DNA from: Palsa-506 sp963786975
GTDB lineage: Bacteria > Actinomycetota > Actinomycetes > Streptosporangiales > Streptosporangiaceae
Length of the DNA stretch: 64,000 nucleotides
Assembly (NCBI GenBank): GCA_963786975.1
Contig: CAWBBE010000002.1
Coordinates: 62,001 to 126,000 of the forward strand
Reading direction: 5' to 3'
A program made the translations under genes and the position numbers. Below are positions 1-8,962 of this stretch, piece after piece (positions within the stretch are counted from its first letter, which is position 1; each line of letters begins with the position of its first letter). Below the pieces are notes generated by a model. The model made no database searches. It was not told where the DNA came from and saw only the letters and a list, made by a program, of their open reading frames with translations.

Positions 1-1009
1 CCGGTTCGACCGGCGCGAGCGTAGCCATCGAGTACCACAGGATCTCGAACATCGGCACGACGTCAGGGCCGAACGGAAGCGCCGCGTCCTCGACGTCGTG
101 TCCCAGGCTGGCCAGCAGCGCGCTGGCGTCCTCGTAGGCCGCGACGCAATCGGGGTGCACCTCCGCGCCGCCGACCGCATGCTGCAGCGACCGGCCGATG
201 CGCAGCCTGCCCGGATCGCGGCCCGCGTACGCGGCGAACGTCTGGCCGGCCGGCAGCGGCGGCTGGGTGTACATGTCGCCCGGGTGGTTGCCCGTCATCG
301 CGTCCAGCAGCACCGCCGCGTCCGCGACGGTGCGGGCCAGCGGGCCGTCGGTGGCGAGCCCGGCCAGGTCAGGCATCAGCGGGCCGCCGGAGATCCGGCC
401 GCGGGACGGCTTGATGCCGAACAGCCCGCAGACGCTGGACGGGATCCGGATCGACCCGCCGCCGTCGCTGCCCTGTGCGGCCGGGGCCAGCCCGGCGGCC
501 ACCGCAGCCGCCGCCCCGCCGCTGGATCCGCCCGCCGACCTGCTCAGATCCCATGGTGTTCGGGCCGGCGGCCCGATCCTGGTCTCGGTGTAGCAGGGCA
601 GGCCGAATTCCGGGGTGGCCGTCTTGCCCGTCAGCACCGCGCCGGCCGCCCGGAGCGCGGCCACGACGTTGTCGTCCTCGGTCGCGATGTTGTCGGCGAG
701 CAGCGCGCAGCCGTAGGTGAGCCGGACCCCGGCGACCATGTTCAGATCCTTGACCGGGACCGGGATACCGGTCAGCGGCGGCAGGCCCGCGAGCCCGCCG
801 GCCTCGCGCAGCTCGCTCGCAATGGCCTTCTCGGCGGCGGCGGCCTGGTCCCGGGCAAGCTCGGCTGTCACCGTGTAGAAGGCGCCCACCTGCTCGTTCA
901 GCCGTTCGATGCGCTGCAGGTAATGCTCGGTGATCTCGACGGGCGACAGCTGGCCCGCGCGGATCGCGGCGGAAAGCCCGGTCACGGTCAGGTCGTGGAT
1001 TTCGGTCAC
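1..1009 (-). CDS. Amidase signature family hydrolase (3' part missing)
   Basis: The gene runs off the left edge, so only about the first 336 codons are visible. The family hydrolyses carbon-nitrogen amide bonds with a Ser-cisSer-Lys triad. The reading frame shows the general-base lysine in GIPVPVKDLN (about K87), the GGSSGG loop carrying the cis-serine (about residue 162), and GSDGGGSIRIP with the likely nucleophile at about S186. These are in the usual order and spacing. I chose the GTG at 1009, which gives VTEIHDLTVTG; no clear ribosome binding site precedes it, and a TACTGT box about 9 bases upstream makes a leaderless start possible. It is divergent from the NERD-like gene. The substrate cannot be told: it is not part of a gatCAB cluster, so a stand-alone amidase is more likely than a tRNA amidotransferase subunit. 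Confidence 0.85.
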   Translation of the reverse strand, partial: MTEIHDLTVTGLSAAIRAGQLSPVEITEHYLQRIERLNEQVGAFYTVTAELARDQAAAAEKAIASELREAGGLAGLPPLTGIPVPVKDLNMVAGVRLTYGCALLADNIATEDDNVVAALRAAGAVLTGKTATPEFGLPCYTETRIGPPARTPWDLSRSAGGSSGGAAAAVAAGLAPAAQGSDGGGSIRIPSSVCGLFGIKPSRGRISGGPLMPDLAGLATDGPLARTVADAAVLLDAMTGNHPGDMYTQPPLPAGQTFAAYAGRDPGRLRIGRSLQHAVGGAEVHPDCVAAYEDASALLASLGHDVEDAALPFGPDVVPMFEILWYSMATLAPVEP

Positions 1010-1083
1010 GTTACCGAACAGTAGACGGCACGCACGGCTGGGGTCCAGCACGGCCGGCACCCCGAATCCCACCGTCTTTCGGT

Positions 1084-1947
1084 ATGCATTCGGTTACGCT
1101 GAGGGACGTGGATCGGGACGCCTGGCCTTACCTGCGCGCGGCTGCGTCGCCGCGGCCGGCCGGGGAACCGGATCAGCAGGCACCGGCCAGCATTGCCCCG
1201 CCCGCCCGGTCGCTGCTGTCCGGCCTCTCCGGCGACCCGCGGATGCCCATCTGGATCGGCCGCGCGGTCGCTGCCGCCGTGGCCGGGGCGGTCACCGCGA
1301 TCTGGGCCGGCTGGCGGCTCGGCGTAACCGCCGCCGCGCTGGTCACCATCGCGGACATCATCTACCGCTCGAAGACGTCGGCGGTCATCCCGGCCGCGGC
1401 CCGGGTTTCCTCGGCTCAGCGGCGGTCCCGGCGCCGCCTGGCCATCCTCCGGCTGAACGGGTACGTGACGCTCAACGCGCGGTCCATCCCCGGCAGCGAG
1501 CAGGTCATCGACCATCTGGTGATCGGCCCGGCCGGGGTGTACGCGCTGGACTCCGAGCGGTGGGATCGCCGGCTGCCGGTGCGCGCGGTTACCGGCGCCC
1601 AGATCTATCACGGGCCGTTCAGCCAGCGGCACCGGCTGGAGCATGCCCGCTGGGAGGCCGCGCAGGCCAGCCGCCTGCTGAGCCAGGCAGCCAAGTTCGA
1701 GGTCGGCGTCCGGCCGGCGATGGCCGTCTACGGGCCGACGATTCCGTGGACGGTGGTCAGCCTGCTCGGCGTCGACGTGCTGAGCGGGCGCAGGCTCCGC
1801 AAGTACCTGCGGCAGCAGGCCAGGGCGCACCGGGCTGAGCGGCTGGACGCCCGGCAGGTCAGCCTGATCACCGACGCCGCCAACCGGGCGCTGCCGCCGG
1901 CCGCCCGCTTATCGCCAGCTAGCGTGTCCGGCACCGCATCCCGCTGA
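1084..1947 (+). CDS. NERD-like domain membrane protein
   Basis: This 287-residue protein has a short N-terminal tail, a hydrophobic stretch of about 40 residues (roughly 56-95) that can form one or two membrane helices, and a soluble domain. The segment with GSEQVIDHLVIGPAGVYALDSE (split about residues 138-160) resembles the core of NERD (nuclease-related) domains, where a conserved acidic/IDHL motif precedes a strand ending in a valine-tyrosine-leucine pattern. Whether it is an active nuclease is not known; the Gln-x-Lys part of the nuclease motif is not obvious. Another start is GTG at 1108, which has GAGG just upstream. It is divergent from the amidase and lies 65 bases ahead of menA, so cotranscription with menA is possible. 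Confidence 0.65.
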   Translation: MHSVTLRDVDRDAWPYLRAAASPRPAGEPDQQAPASIAPPARSLLSGLSGDPRMPIWIGRAVAAAVAGAVTAIWAGWRLGVTAAALVTIADIIYRSKTSAVIPAAARVSSAQRRSRRRLAILRLNGYVTLNARSIPGSEQVIDHLVIGPAGVYALDSERWDRRLPVRAVTGAQIYHGPFSQRHRLEHARWEAAQASRLLSQAAKFEVGVRPAMAVYGPTIPWTVVSLLGVDVLSGRRLRKYLRQQARAHRAERLDARQVSLITDAANRALPPAARLSPASVSGTASR

Positions 1948-2011
1948 CCCGGGCTGGCATGATCGCCGCGACGGCTAGGCTGAGAGGCCGGCGAGCGATG
2001 AAAGGCGGGCC

Positions 2012-2884
2012 GTGGCGCAGGTACGGGACTGGGTGGCGGGTGCCCGCCCGCGGACGCTTCCGGCCGCGATCGTGCCGGTGGTCGTCGGCACCGGAGTTGC
2101 GGTCGGGTACGGGCGGCTGTCGGCCTGGCGGGCTGTGCTCGCGCTGTTCGTTGCCCTCGCCCTGCAGATCGGCGTCAACTACGCGAACGACTACAGCGAC
2201 GGCGTCCGCGGCACCGATGAGCAGCGGGTCGGCCCGGTCCGGCTGGTCGGCTCCGGGCTCGCCCGGCCCCGCCAGGTGCTGGCGGCCGCGGCCGGCTGTT
2301 TCGCCGCGGCGTGCGTGGCCGGGCTGGTGCTGGCCGCCGTCACCTCATGGTGGCTGATCCTGCTCGGCGGCCTGTGCGTGGCCGCGGCGTGGTTCTATAC
2401 CGGCGGCGACCGGCCCTACGGCTACCGGGCGCTCGGCGAGGTTTCCGTCTTCCTGTTCTTCGGGCTCGCCGCGGTGACCGGCACCGCCTTCGTGCAAATG
2501 GACCGGGTGGCCTGGCTGGCGCTGGCGGCGGCGGTGCCGGTCGGGCTGCTGGCCTGCGCCCTGCTCGTCATCAACAACCTGCGCGACATCCCGACCGACG
2601 CGGCGACCGGGAAGCGGACGCTCGCCGTAGTGGCCGGCGATCAGCGGACCAGGATGCTGTACACGGGCTGTGCGCTGGTCCCGTTCGCGGCTGCCGCGGC
2701 GATCGCGCCGGTGCGGCCGCTGGCGCTGCTCACCCTCGCCGCGGTGCCGCTGGCGCTGGCGCCGGTCCGGCTGGTGCGGGCCGGCGCGTCAGGTCCGCGG
2801 CTGATCACCGCCCTGGGTCAGACGGGCCGCCTGCAGCTGGCGTTCGGCGCGCTGCTAACGGTCGGGCTCGCGGTCAGGTTCTGA
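2012..2884 (+). CDS. menA: 1,4-dihydroxy-2-naphthoate polyprenyltransferase
   Basis: MenA attaches a polyprenyl chain to 1,4-dihydroxy-2-naphthoate in the membrane, giving demethylmenaquinone, the step before the final methylation of menaquinone. The 290-residue protein begins with the family signature GARPRTLPAAI, has the prenyl-diphosphate motif NDYSDGVRGTD (about residues 55-65) and a second acidic motif NNLRDIPTDAATGKRTLA, with about eight hydrophobic helices between and after them. Length is normal. The GTG start at 2012 is preceded by AAAGGCGG at a suitable distance. Its 3' end overlaps the convergent SPFH gene by 11 bases. Menaquinone is the usual respiratory quinone of actinobacteria. 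Confidence 0.93.
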   Translation: MAQVRDWVAGARPRTLPAAIVPVVVGTGVAVGYGRLSAWRAVLALFVALALQIGVNYANDYSDGVRGTDEQRVGPVRLVGSGLARPRQVLAAAAGCFAAACVAGLVLAAVTSWWLILLGGLCVAAAWFYTGGDRPYGYRALGEVSVFLFFGLAAVTGTAFVQMDRVAWLALAAAVPVGLLACALLVINNLRDIPTDAATGKRTLAVVAGDQRTRMLYTGCALVPFAAAAAIAPVRPLALLTLAAVPLALAPVRLVRAGASGPRLITALGQTGRLQLAFGALLTVGLAVRF

Positions 2885-4082
2885 CGTCGCGGGCTGGCTC
2901 GCCCAGTTCCTGGTCGCCGGCGTGACCGGTGCCTCGCTCCGCGGCGGCTACCTCCCGCTGCACTGCGGCTACCTCCCGTTCCACCCGGTCTACCTCGCTC
3001 CGGGCGCTGGCTACCTCCGCCGCGCGGGCGGCTTCCCTGGCCCGGGCCGCGTCCGCCACCCGGGCTGCTTCCCCGTTCGGCTCGGGGCCGGCCGTCGCCG
3101 CGTCGCCGGTCAGCGCCGCGGCGCCGCCCGCCAGCGGGATGCGGCCGCCCGGCGGCACGGCCCGTCCGGCTGGCCCGTCCGCGCCCGGTGTGCCAGCGCC
3201 TTCCGCCGGGCCGCCGAATGCGGTGCTCAGCGTCCGCAGCGCGGTGGTCACCTCGCTCGGGATCACCCAGAAAGTGTTCCCCTGCGCCTGCGCGAGCTGC
3301 GGCAGGGTCTGCAGGTACTGGTAGGCGAGCACCTGCGGGTCCGCGTCCCCGTCGTGGACGGCCTGGAACACCGTGCCGATCGCCTCAGCCTGACCCTCCG
3401 CCCGCAGGATCTGGCCCTGCCGGTCGCCCTCGGCGCGCAGGATCTGGCTCTGCTTCTCGCCCTCCGCGGTGAGGATCTTCGATTGCCGGACCCCCTCAGC
3501 GGTGAGGATCGCCGCGCGCTTCTCCCGCTCGGCCCGCATCTGCTTCTCCATCGCGTCGATGACGCTCTTCGGCGGGTCGATCGCCTTGATCTCGACGCGG
3601 GTGACCCGGAGCCCCCATTTGCCCGACGCGTCGTCAAGGACGCCGCGCAGCATCGTGTTGATCTTGTCGCGCGAGGTCAGCGTCTCCTCGAGGTCCATGT
3701 TCCCGATCACGCTGCGCAGCATGGTCGCGGTGATCTGCTCGATCGCCTGGATGTAGTTGACGATCTCGTAGTCGGCCGCGCGCGGGTCGGTGACCTGGAA
3801 GAACAGCACGGTGTCGATGTGCACGACCAGGTTGTCCTCGGTGATGACCGGCTGCCCCTTGAAGGCCACCACCTGCTCCCGCAGGTCGATCAGCGGCTTG
3901 ACCCGGTCGACGAACGGGATGATGAAGTTCATCCCCGGTTCCAGCGTCTTGCGGTAGCGGCCGAATCGCTCGATGTTGCGTGCCCGCGCCTGGGGCACGA
4001 TGCGGACCGTCTTCGTCACCATCATCGCCACCAGCGCGATGATGACGACGGCGACGACCAGCACAGCCAATTCCAGTCCCAC
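2874..4082 (-). CDS. SPFH/band 7 family membrane protein (stomatin/QmcA-like)
   Basis: This 402-residue protein has one N-terminal membrane helix (about residues 3-22), then a band 7/SPFH domain (about 25-270) with the pattern RFGRYRKTLEPGMNFIIPFVDRV, then a long charged helix in which AEGxxQSxILxAEG is repeated, typical of stomatin-like proteins. The C-terminal 120 residues are Ala/Glu/Arg-rich with a probable coiled coil ending in an acidic tail. SPFH proteins form large membrane rings or patches and often control membrane proteases. It lies two bases after the NfeD-like gene, the usual partner, so the two are expected to act together. Its end overlaps menA from the opposite strand. Confidence 0.9.
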   Translation of the reverse strand: MGLELAVLVVAVVIIALVAMMVTKTVRIVPQARARNIERFGRYRKTLEPGMNFIIPFVDRVKPLIDLREQVVAFKGQPVITEDNLVVHIDTVLFFQVTDPRAADYEIVNYIQAIEQITATMLRSVIGNMDLEETLTSRDKINTMLRGVLDDASGKWGLRVTRVEIKAIDPPKSVIDAMEKQMRAEREKRAAILTAEGVRQSKILTAEGEKQSQILRAEGDRQGQILRAEGQAEAIGTVFQAVHDGDADPQVLAYQYLQTLPQLAQAQGNTFWVIPSEVTTALRTLSTAFGGPAEGAGTPGADGPAGRAVPPGGRIPLAGGAAALTGDAATAGPEPNGEAARVADAARAREAARAAEVASARSEVDRVEREVAAVQREVAAAERGTGHAGDQELGEPARDVRT

Positions 4083-4084
4083 TG

Positions 4085-4516
4085 TTACTCCCGTGGATAA
4101 ACGAGGGCCGTTGCACCCTCGATCAGCATGACGTCGACGGTGCAGCCCACCGGAATCGTGAGGGTCTCGTCATAGGGCCGGGAAGACCAGAGCTCACCGC
4201 CGATCTTCACCTGCCCGGCGTGCGCCGTGACCTCCTCGACGACCACCGCCGACCGGCCGACCAGGGCCGACGTCCCGCTTCTGAGTAGCGGCGGCTGCTT
4301 GATGTGGCGGATCGCGATCGGCCGGACCACGCCGAGCCCGGCCAGCGACGCCACGATGAACGCGCCGAACTGCAGGAACCCGTTCCCGCCCGCGGCGCCG
4401 ACCCCGGCGGCGGCCAGCGCGCCGACCGCGATCAGGCCGAGCGCCAGCGTCATCGTGACCAGTTCGGCCACCCCGAGCGCCGCGGCCACGATCAGCCAGA
4501 CAATCCACATCCCCAT
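4085..4516 (-). CDS. NfeD-like membrane protein
   Basis: This short NfeD form (143 residues) has two or three membrane helices in its first 75 residues (MGMWIVWLIVAAALG onward) and a C-terminal OB-fold-like domain with the family pattern LVGRSAVVVEEV, GQVKIGGELWSSR and GCTVDVMLIEGATALV. NfeD proteins pair with SPFH proteins and are thought to help organise membrane microdomains; the SPFH gene follows directly. The frame stays open to 4627, but GGAG sits 5 bases before the ATG at 4516, and this start matches the family N-terminus, so the longer form is not supported. Confidence 0.88.
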   Translation of the reverse strand: MGMWIVWLIVAAALGVAELVTMTLALGLIAVGALAAAGVGAAGGNGFLQFGAFIVASLAGLGVVRPIAIRHIKQPPLLRSGTSALVGRSAVVVEEVTAHAGQVKIGGELWSSRPYDETLTIPVGCTVDVMLIEGATALVYPRE

Positions 4517-4677
4517 GATCACTCCGGCGGGGAGACGCTGAAATGCGTGTTTACCTTGACAGTAACCCCGGTACCGCCCTCGCTGCACCATCGCGGCCGG
4601 GCCGGCCTTCGCCGCGGAACTTCCCACCGGCAGCCGAAACGGGGACGATGGTGTGACTCGATCCCGGAGGACGCGTC

Positions 4678-6363
4678 ATGCCCGGTCCGATTCAGCTGTC
4701 CTACAGCCACGGGACCTCGTCCCACCCGCTGCTCGGCGAGACGATCGGCGCCAGCCTGCGCCGGATCGCCGCTGCTTTCGGCGAGCAGGAGGCCCTGGTC
4801 GACGTGCCGTCCGGCCGCCGGTGGACCTACCGGCAGCTGGACGGTGACGTGGACGCCGTTGCGACCGGCCTGCTCACGGCGGGGATCGAGACCGGGGACC
4901 GGGTAGGCATCTGGGCGCCGAACTGCCCGGAATGGGTGCTGCTGCAGTACGCGACCGCCCGGATGGGCGCCATCCTGGTCAACATCAACCCGGCCTACCG
5001 CACCCACGAGCTCGGCTACGTCCTCCGGCAGTCCGGGATCAGGCTGCTGGTCAGCGCGGAGAGCTTCAAGACCAGCGACTACCGGGCGATGATCGGCGAG
5101 GTGCGCGGGGATCTTGACCAGCTGGCGCAGGTGATCTTCATCGGCACCGCCGAGTGGGACGAGCTCGCGGCAGGCAGCGCCGGGGACGGGGGCGGGGGCG
5201 CAGGCGAGGCCGGGGACGGCCCGGCTGAGCTGCTGGCCGCGCGGGCCGCCACGCTTTCCTTTGATGACGCGATCAACATCCAGTACACCAGCGGGACGAC
5301 CGGCTTCCCCAAGGGCGCGACGCTGTCGCACCACAACATCCTCAACAACGGCTTCTTCATCGGCGAGATGTGCCGTTACACCGAGCAGGACCGGGTCTGC
5401 ATCCCGGTGCCGTTCTACCACTGCTTCGGGATGGTGCTCGGCAACCTGGCCGTCACCACGCACGGTGCCTGCATCGTGATCCCGGCGCCCGGCTTCGACC
5501 CGGCTGCCTCGCTGCGCGCCGTGCAGCAGGAGCGGTGCACCTCGCTGTACGGGGTGCCGACGATGTTCATCGCCGAGCTCGCCCTGCCCGGCTTCGCCGG
5601 CTACGACCTGTCGACGCTGCGGACCGGCATCATGGCCGGCTCGCCGTGCCCGGTCGAGGTGATGAAGCGGGTGGTCAGCGAGATGAACATGGCCGAGGTG
5701 ACGATCGCCTACGGCATGACGGAGACCTCGCCGGTCTCGGCCCAGACCAGGGCGGATGACGACATGGACCGGCGGGTGTCGACGGTCGGCCGGGTGCATC
5801 CGCATGTCGAGGTCAAGGTGATCGACCCGGAAAGCGGCCTGGTACTGCCGCGCGGCGTGCCCGGGGAGATGTGCACCCGCGGGTACTCGGTGATGCTCGG
5901 CTACTGGAACGAGCCGGAGCGGACCGCGGACGTGATCGACTCGGCTCGCTGGATGCACACCGGCGATCTCGCCGTGCTGGACGCGGCCGGGTACCTGAAC
6001 ATCGTCGGCCGGATCAAGGACATGGTCATCCGCGGCGGCGAGAACGTCTACCCGCGGGAGGTGGAGGAATTCCTTTATGCCCATCCGCTGATCGAGGACG
6101 TCCAGGTGATCGGCGTGCCGGACGAGAGATTCGGCGAGGAGCTCTGCGCCTGGGTCCGGCTGCGGGCAGGCGCCGAGCTGACCGGCGAGCAGATCAGGGC
6201 CTACTGCACGGGCAAGATCGCGCACTACAAGATCCCGCGGTACGTGCGGTTCACCAGCGAGTTCCCGATGACCGTCACCGGCAAGGTGCAGAAGTTCAAG
6301 ATGCGCGAGGTCTCGGTCGCCGAGCTCGGGCTGCAGGCCGCGAGCGAGACCCGGACCGCCTAG
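4678..6363 (+). CDS. Acyl-CoA synthetase (AMP-binding, fatty-acid CoA ligase type)
   Basis: This enzyme activates a carboxylic acid, probably a medium or long fatty acid, to its acyl-CoA through an acyl-adenylate. The 561-residue protein has the P-loop YTSGTTGFPKGATLSHHN (from about residue 203), the YGMTETSP adenylate motif, the hinge-region motif HTGDLAVLDAAGYLNIVGRIKD, and the catalytic lysine in TVTGKVQKFKMRE near the C-terminus. Length and motif order fit the FadD/DitJ-like acyl-CoA ligase group. A GGAGG lies 7 bases before the ATG. It is divergent from the NfeD/SPFH pair and stands alone. Chain-length preference cannot be read from the sequence. Confidence 0.9.
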   Translation: MPGPIQLSYSHGTSSHPLLGETIGASLRRIAAAFGEQEALVDVPSGRRWTYRQLDGDVDAVATGLLTAGIETGDRVGIWAPNCPEWVLLQYATARMGAILVNINPAYRTHELGYVLRQSGIRLLVSAESFKTSDYRAMIGEVRGDLDQLAQVIFIGTAEWDELAAGSAGDGGGGAGEAGDGPAELLAARAATLSFDDAINIQYTSGTTGFPKGATLSHHNILNNGFFIGEMCRYTEQDRVCIPVPFYHCFGMVLGNLAVTTHGACIVIPAPGFDPAASLRAVQQERCTSLYGVPTMFIAELALPGFAGYDLSTLRTGIMAGSPCPVEVMKRVVSEMNMAEVTIAYGMTETSPVSAQTRADDDMDRRVSTVGRVHPHVEVKVIDPESGLVLPRGVPGEMCTRGYSVMLGYWNEPERTADVIDSARWMHTGDLAVLDAAGYLNIVGRIKDMVIRGGENVYPREVEEFLYAHPLIEDVQVIGVPDERFGEELCAWVRLRAGAELTGEQIRAYCTGKIAHYKIPRYVRFTSEFPMTVTGKVQKFKMREVSVAELGLQAASETRTA

Positions 6364-6398
6364 CTGGCCGGCCAGCTCACCCGCCGGGCGGGGACGCG

Positions 6399-6629
6399 CT
6401 ACGAGGCGGCTGCGGCCGCCCCCGGCGACCGGACCTCGATCTGGCCGAGCAGGGCCCGGGTGGCGGCGGCGATCTCGTCGACCGCCTGGCTGAACGCCTC
6501 GGCGTTGTGCCGGGCCGGCGTCCGGAAGCCGCTCACCTTCCGGACGTACTGCAGGGCGGCGGCCCGCACGTCGTCGTCGGTCACGTTCTCGGTATAGGGC
6601 TCACGCAAGGTCTTGATGCTGCGGCACAT
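6399..6629 (-). CDS. DUF2277 family small protein
   Basis: This 76-residue protein starts MCRSIKTLREPYTENVTDDD and contains AALQYVRKVSGFRTPARHN followed by an amphipathic helix rich in alanine and glutamate. These are the conserved features of DUF2277, a small family with no agreed function. The last ten residues are alanine-rich and variable. It ends 35 bases after the acyl-CoA ligase on the opposite strand and is divergent from the metallophosphoesterase. No regulatory hint is visible beyond an 18-bp direct repeat in the divergent spacer. Confidence 0.85.
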   Translation of the reverse strand: MCRSIKTLREPYTENVTDDDVRAAALQYVRKVSGFRTPARHNAEAFSQAVDEIAAATRALLGQIEVRSPGAAAAAS

Positions 6630-6685
6630 AGCCCGACGGTATGCCAGATCGGGCCGCCCCGGCCAGCCGGTCCCCGGGCCGAGCC

Positions 6686-6740
6686 GGAATCACCGCCGGA
6701 ACCTGGGTCACGGCCGGACCCGGGAATCACCGCCGGAACC
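6686..6740. repeat. 18-bp direct repeat in divergent spacer
   Basis: The sequence GGAATCACCGCCGGAACC occurs at 6686-6703 and again, identical, at 6723-6740, a spacing of 37 bases. It lies between the divergent DUF2277 and metallophosphoesterase genes. It could be a pair of binding sites or a chance local duplication; nothing else supports either. Confidence 0.5.
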
Positions 6741-6788
6741 GGGAGCCCCGGCCGGCGGCGAGTACCCCGATCGCACCCGGGGAAGGGT

Positions 6789-8483
6789 GTGCCTGGTGAA
6801 GGCCTGGCGAACGCTCAGCGGCATGCCGAGGCCGGCCGCCGCGGCCATCCGGGCGATCCCGGCAGCGGCCGGACGGCTGACCGAGGCCGGCCGGAGGCGG
6901 GCCGGCGGCTCGCGGCGCACCGGCGGCTCGCGCTGGCCGGGTGGCTGGCCGCGGTCGTGCTCGTGGCCCTGGCCGGCGGCTGGCTTGGCCTGGTCCTGGG
7001 CGGCCGCGCCAGCGCGCAGATCGGCCCGGTGCGCACGCAGATGGCGATCCAGCCTGCGCTGTCCGGGCAGACCGTGATCAGCGTGCCGCCGCTCGGCACG
7101 CTGCAGCTGGCGAGCCACCAGGGGCCGCTGCGGCTGAACGTCAACGTCCAGCAGCTCAACGAGCAGGCGGTCAAGCGGCTGCTGACTGACCCGGGCCGGC
7201 TGCCGGGACTGCCCGACCAGGCCGCCCGCGACCTGCGGCACGGCGTCGTCACGGTGGCGATACGCAGCCTTATCGCGGTGACGGCCGGAGCCGTGGCGCT
7301 CGGGCTGCTGGTCTTCCGGCGGGTCACGACGGCGCTGCTGGCCGGCGGCATCTCGATCATCATGCTGGCCGCGGCCGGCGGGGCCGCCGCGGCGACCTGG
7401 AACCCTAAGTCCATCTTCGAGCCCCGCTATACCGGCCTGCTTACCGGCGCTCCGTCGCTGGTCGGCAACGTGCAGGAGATCGCGGTCAGGTTCGGCCTCT
7501 ACCGGCAGGAACTCGCCGCCCTGGTGACGAACGTGACCCGGCTGTATGCCGCCACCTCGACCCTGCCGGTCTACCAGCCCGATCCCAGCACGATCCGGGT
7601 GCTTGACGTCTCCGATATCCACGACAACCCGGCCGCGTGGAGCATCATGCACTCGATCGCGCACCAGTTCGCGGTGAACTTCATCATCGACTCCGGCGAC
7701 CTCACCGACCACGGCAGCGCACCAGAGAACAGCCTCGCCCGCGAGATAAGCACCTTCCGTATCCCCTACGTGTTCATCCGGGGCAATCATGACTCCCGCG
7801 CCACCAAGCGGGCCGTCGCCCGGCAGCGCAACGCGATCGTGCTGTCCGGCCGCGCCGTCACCGTCGACGGCCTGCGGATCATCGGCGCCGGCGACCCGCG
7901 GTTCACCCCGAACCTGGACGTGCAGGTGGCCGGGGAAGCCTCGGTCGCCGCCATGGGCCGGCGGCTGGCCGCGGCCGCGCTGGCCTCGGATCCGCGCCCG
8001 GAGATCGCCGTCGTGCATGACCCGGCGGCGGCGCCGCCGCTGGCGGGCGTGGTCCCGCTGGTACTGGCCGGGCATATCCACCGGCGGGTCACCTGGATGC
8101 TGTCGAAGGGCACCCGGCTGTTCATCCAGGGCTCGACCGGCGGCGCCGGGCTGCGTGCCCTGCAGGCCAGCCCGCCCACCCCGATCGAGTGCTCGGTGCT
8201 GTACTTCGACCGGGCCACCGGGCAGCTCCAGGCGTGGGACGACATCACCGTGGCCGGCCTCGGCGGCACCGCCGCCCAGATCCAGCGCCATCTGGCCAGT
8301 GACACGGCGCCGATCGGCGGGCCGCTGCCGGTCATCTCGCCGCCGGTGACCCCGTCCCCGGGCACCACCAGCCCGGGCATCACCAGCCCGGCCACGACCA
8401 GCCCGGCCACGACCAGCCCGGCCGCCGCCGGTCCCTCGGCGGCCACCAGCGCTCCGGCCGCGGCCAGGACCGCGCCGAGCTGA
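6789..8483 (+). CDS. Membrane-anchored metallophosphoesterase
   Basis: This protein of about 564 residues has two membrane regions: one at about residues 50-75 (LALAGWLAAVVLVALAGGWL) and a double segment at about 155-205. The second half carries all metallophosphoesterase metal motifs in order: DIH, SGDLTDHG, GNHD, VVHD and GHIH. The C-terminus is a Pro/Thr/Ser-rich tail with repeats of TSPATTSPA, typical of an extended surface linker. The catalytic domain follows the membrane part and is probably outside the cell. I chose the GTG at 6789, which has GGGGAAGG only about two bases upstream; the frame is open much further left, but that part is antisense to nothing sensible and overlaps the ligase gene. 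The phosphate substrate is unknown. Confidence 0.82.
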   Translation: MPGEGLANAQRHAEAGRRGHPGDPGSGRTADRGRPEAGRRLAAHRRLALAGWLAAVVLVALAGGWLGLVLGGRASAQIGPVRTQMAIQPALSGQTVISVPPLGTLQLASHQGPLRLNVNVQQLNEQAVKRLLTDPGRLPGLPDQAARDLRHGVVTVAIRSLIAVTAGAVALGLLVFRRVTTALLAGGISIIMLAAAGGAAAATWNPKSIFEPRYTGLLTGAPSLVGNVQEIAVRFGLYRQELAALVTNVTRLYAATSTLPVYQPDPSTIRVLDVSDIHDNPAAWSIMHSIAHQFAVNFIIDSGDLTDHGSAPENSLAREISTFRIPYVFIRGNHDSRATKRAVARQRNAIVLSGRAVTVDGLRIIGAGDPRFTPNLDVQVAGEASVAAMGRRLAAAALASDPRPEIAVVHDPAAAPPLAGVVPLVLAGHIHRRVTWMLSKGTRLFIQGSTGGAGLRALQASPPTPIECSVLYFDRATGQLQAWDDITVAGLGGTAAQIQRHLASDTAPIGGPLPVISPPVTPSPGTTSPGITSPATTSPATTSPAAAGPSAATSAPAAARTAPS

Positions 8484-8494
8484 GCCCGGCCGGC

Positions 8495-8881
8495 CTACCG
8501 GTATGCCTCGTCGACCGGGATCACCCGCACGCCGAGCGGTACCAGCGTGATCGGGATGATCTTGAAGCTGGCCAGGCCGAGCGGGATCCCGATGATCGTG
8601 ATGCACATCACGACGCCGGCCACCAGGTGGCCGATCGCCAGTTCCCAGCCGAACAGCACGACCCAGATGATGTTGCCGATCAGGGCACCGAGGCCGGCTC
8701 CCCGCTTGGCCTCGATCGTCCGCCCGAACGGCCACAAGGTATAGCCGGCGATCCGGAACGCGGCGATGCCGAACGGAATCGTGATGATCAGGATGAAGCA
8801 GATCAGCCCGGCGACCGCGTAGGCGATGGCCATCCACCAGCCGCAGAGCACGAGCCAGATCAGGTTGAGCAAGGTCCGCAT
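8495..8881 (-). CDS. YccF domain protein
   Basis: This 128-residue integral membrane protein has two copies of the YccF domain. The first is MRTLLNLIWLVLCGWWMAIAY then FGIAAFRIAGYTLWPFGRTI; the second is NIIWVVLFGWELAIGHLVAGV then PLGLASFKIIPITLVPLG. Each copy provides two membrane helices. Function is unknown. GGGGAG lies 5 bases before the ATG at 8881, which fits the family N-terminus; a longer open frame to 8956 has no such support. It is convergent with the metallophosphoesterase, 11 bases apart. Confidence 0.88.
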   Translation of the reverse strand: MRTLLNLIWLVLCGWWMAIAYAVAGLICFILIITIPFGIAAFRIAGYTLWPFGRTIEAKRGAGLGALIGNIIWVVLFGWELAIGHLVAGVVMCITIIGIPLGLASFKIIPITLVPLGVRVIPVDEAYR

Positions 8882-8962
8882 CTCGTCTCCCCGCGGCGCC
8901 ACGCGCATGCCCGCCGGCCGGAAATGGCGGCCCGCTGCCCGCGCCCTCCGGTCCAAGTGTAG

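Noticed and set aside
98..1024. Long plus-strand open frames opposite the amidase gene
   Set aside because: They mirror the amidase codons, are Arg/Ala/Gly-rich and show no family pattern; the minus-strand frame carries all the amidase motifs.
5871..6788. Upstream extension of the metallophosphoesterase frame for about 300 codons
   Set aside because: It overlaps the acyl-CoA ligase in another frame and is low-complexity; a GTG with a purine-rich site at 6789 gives a sensible membrane-protein start.
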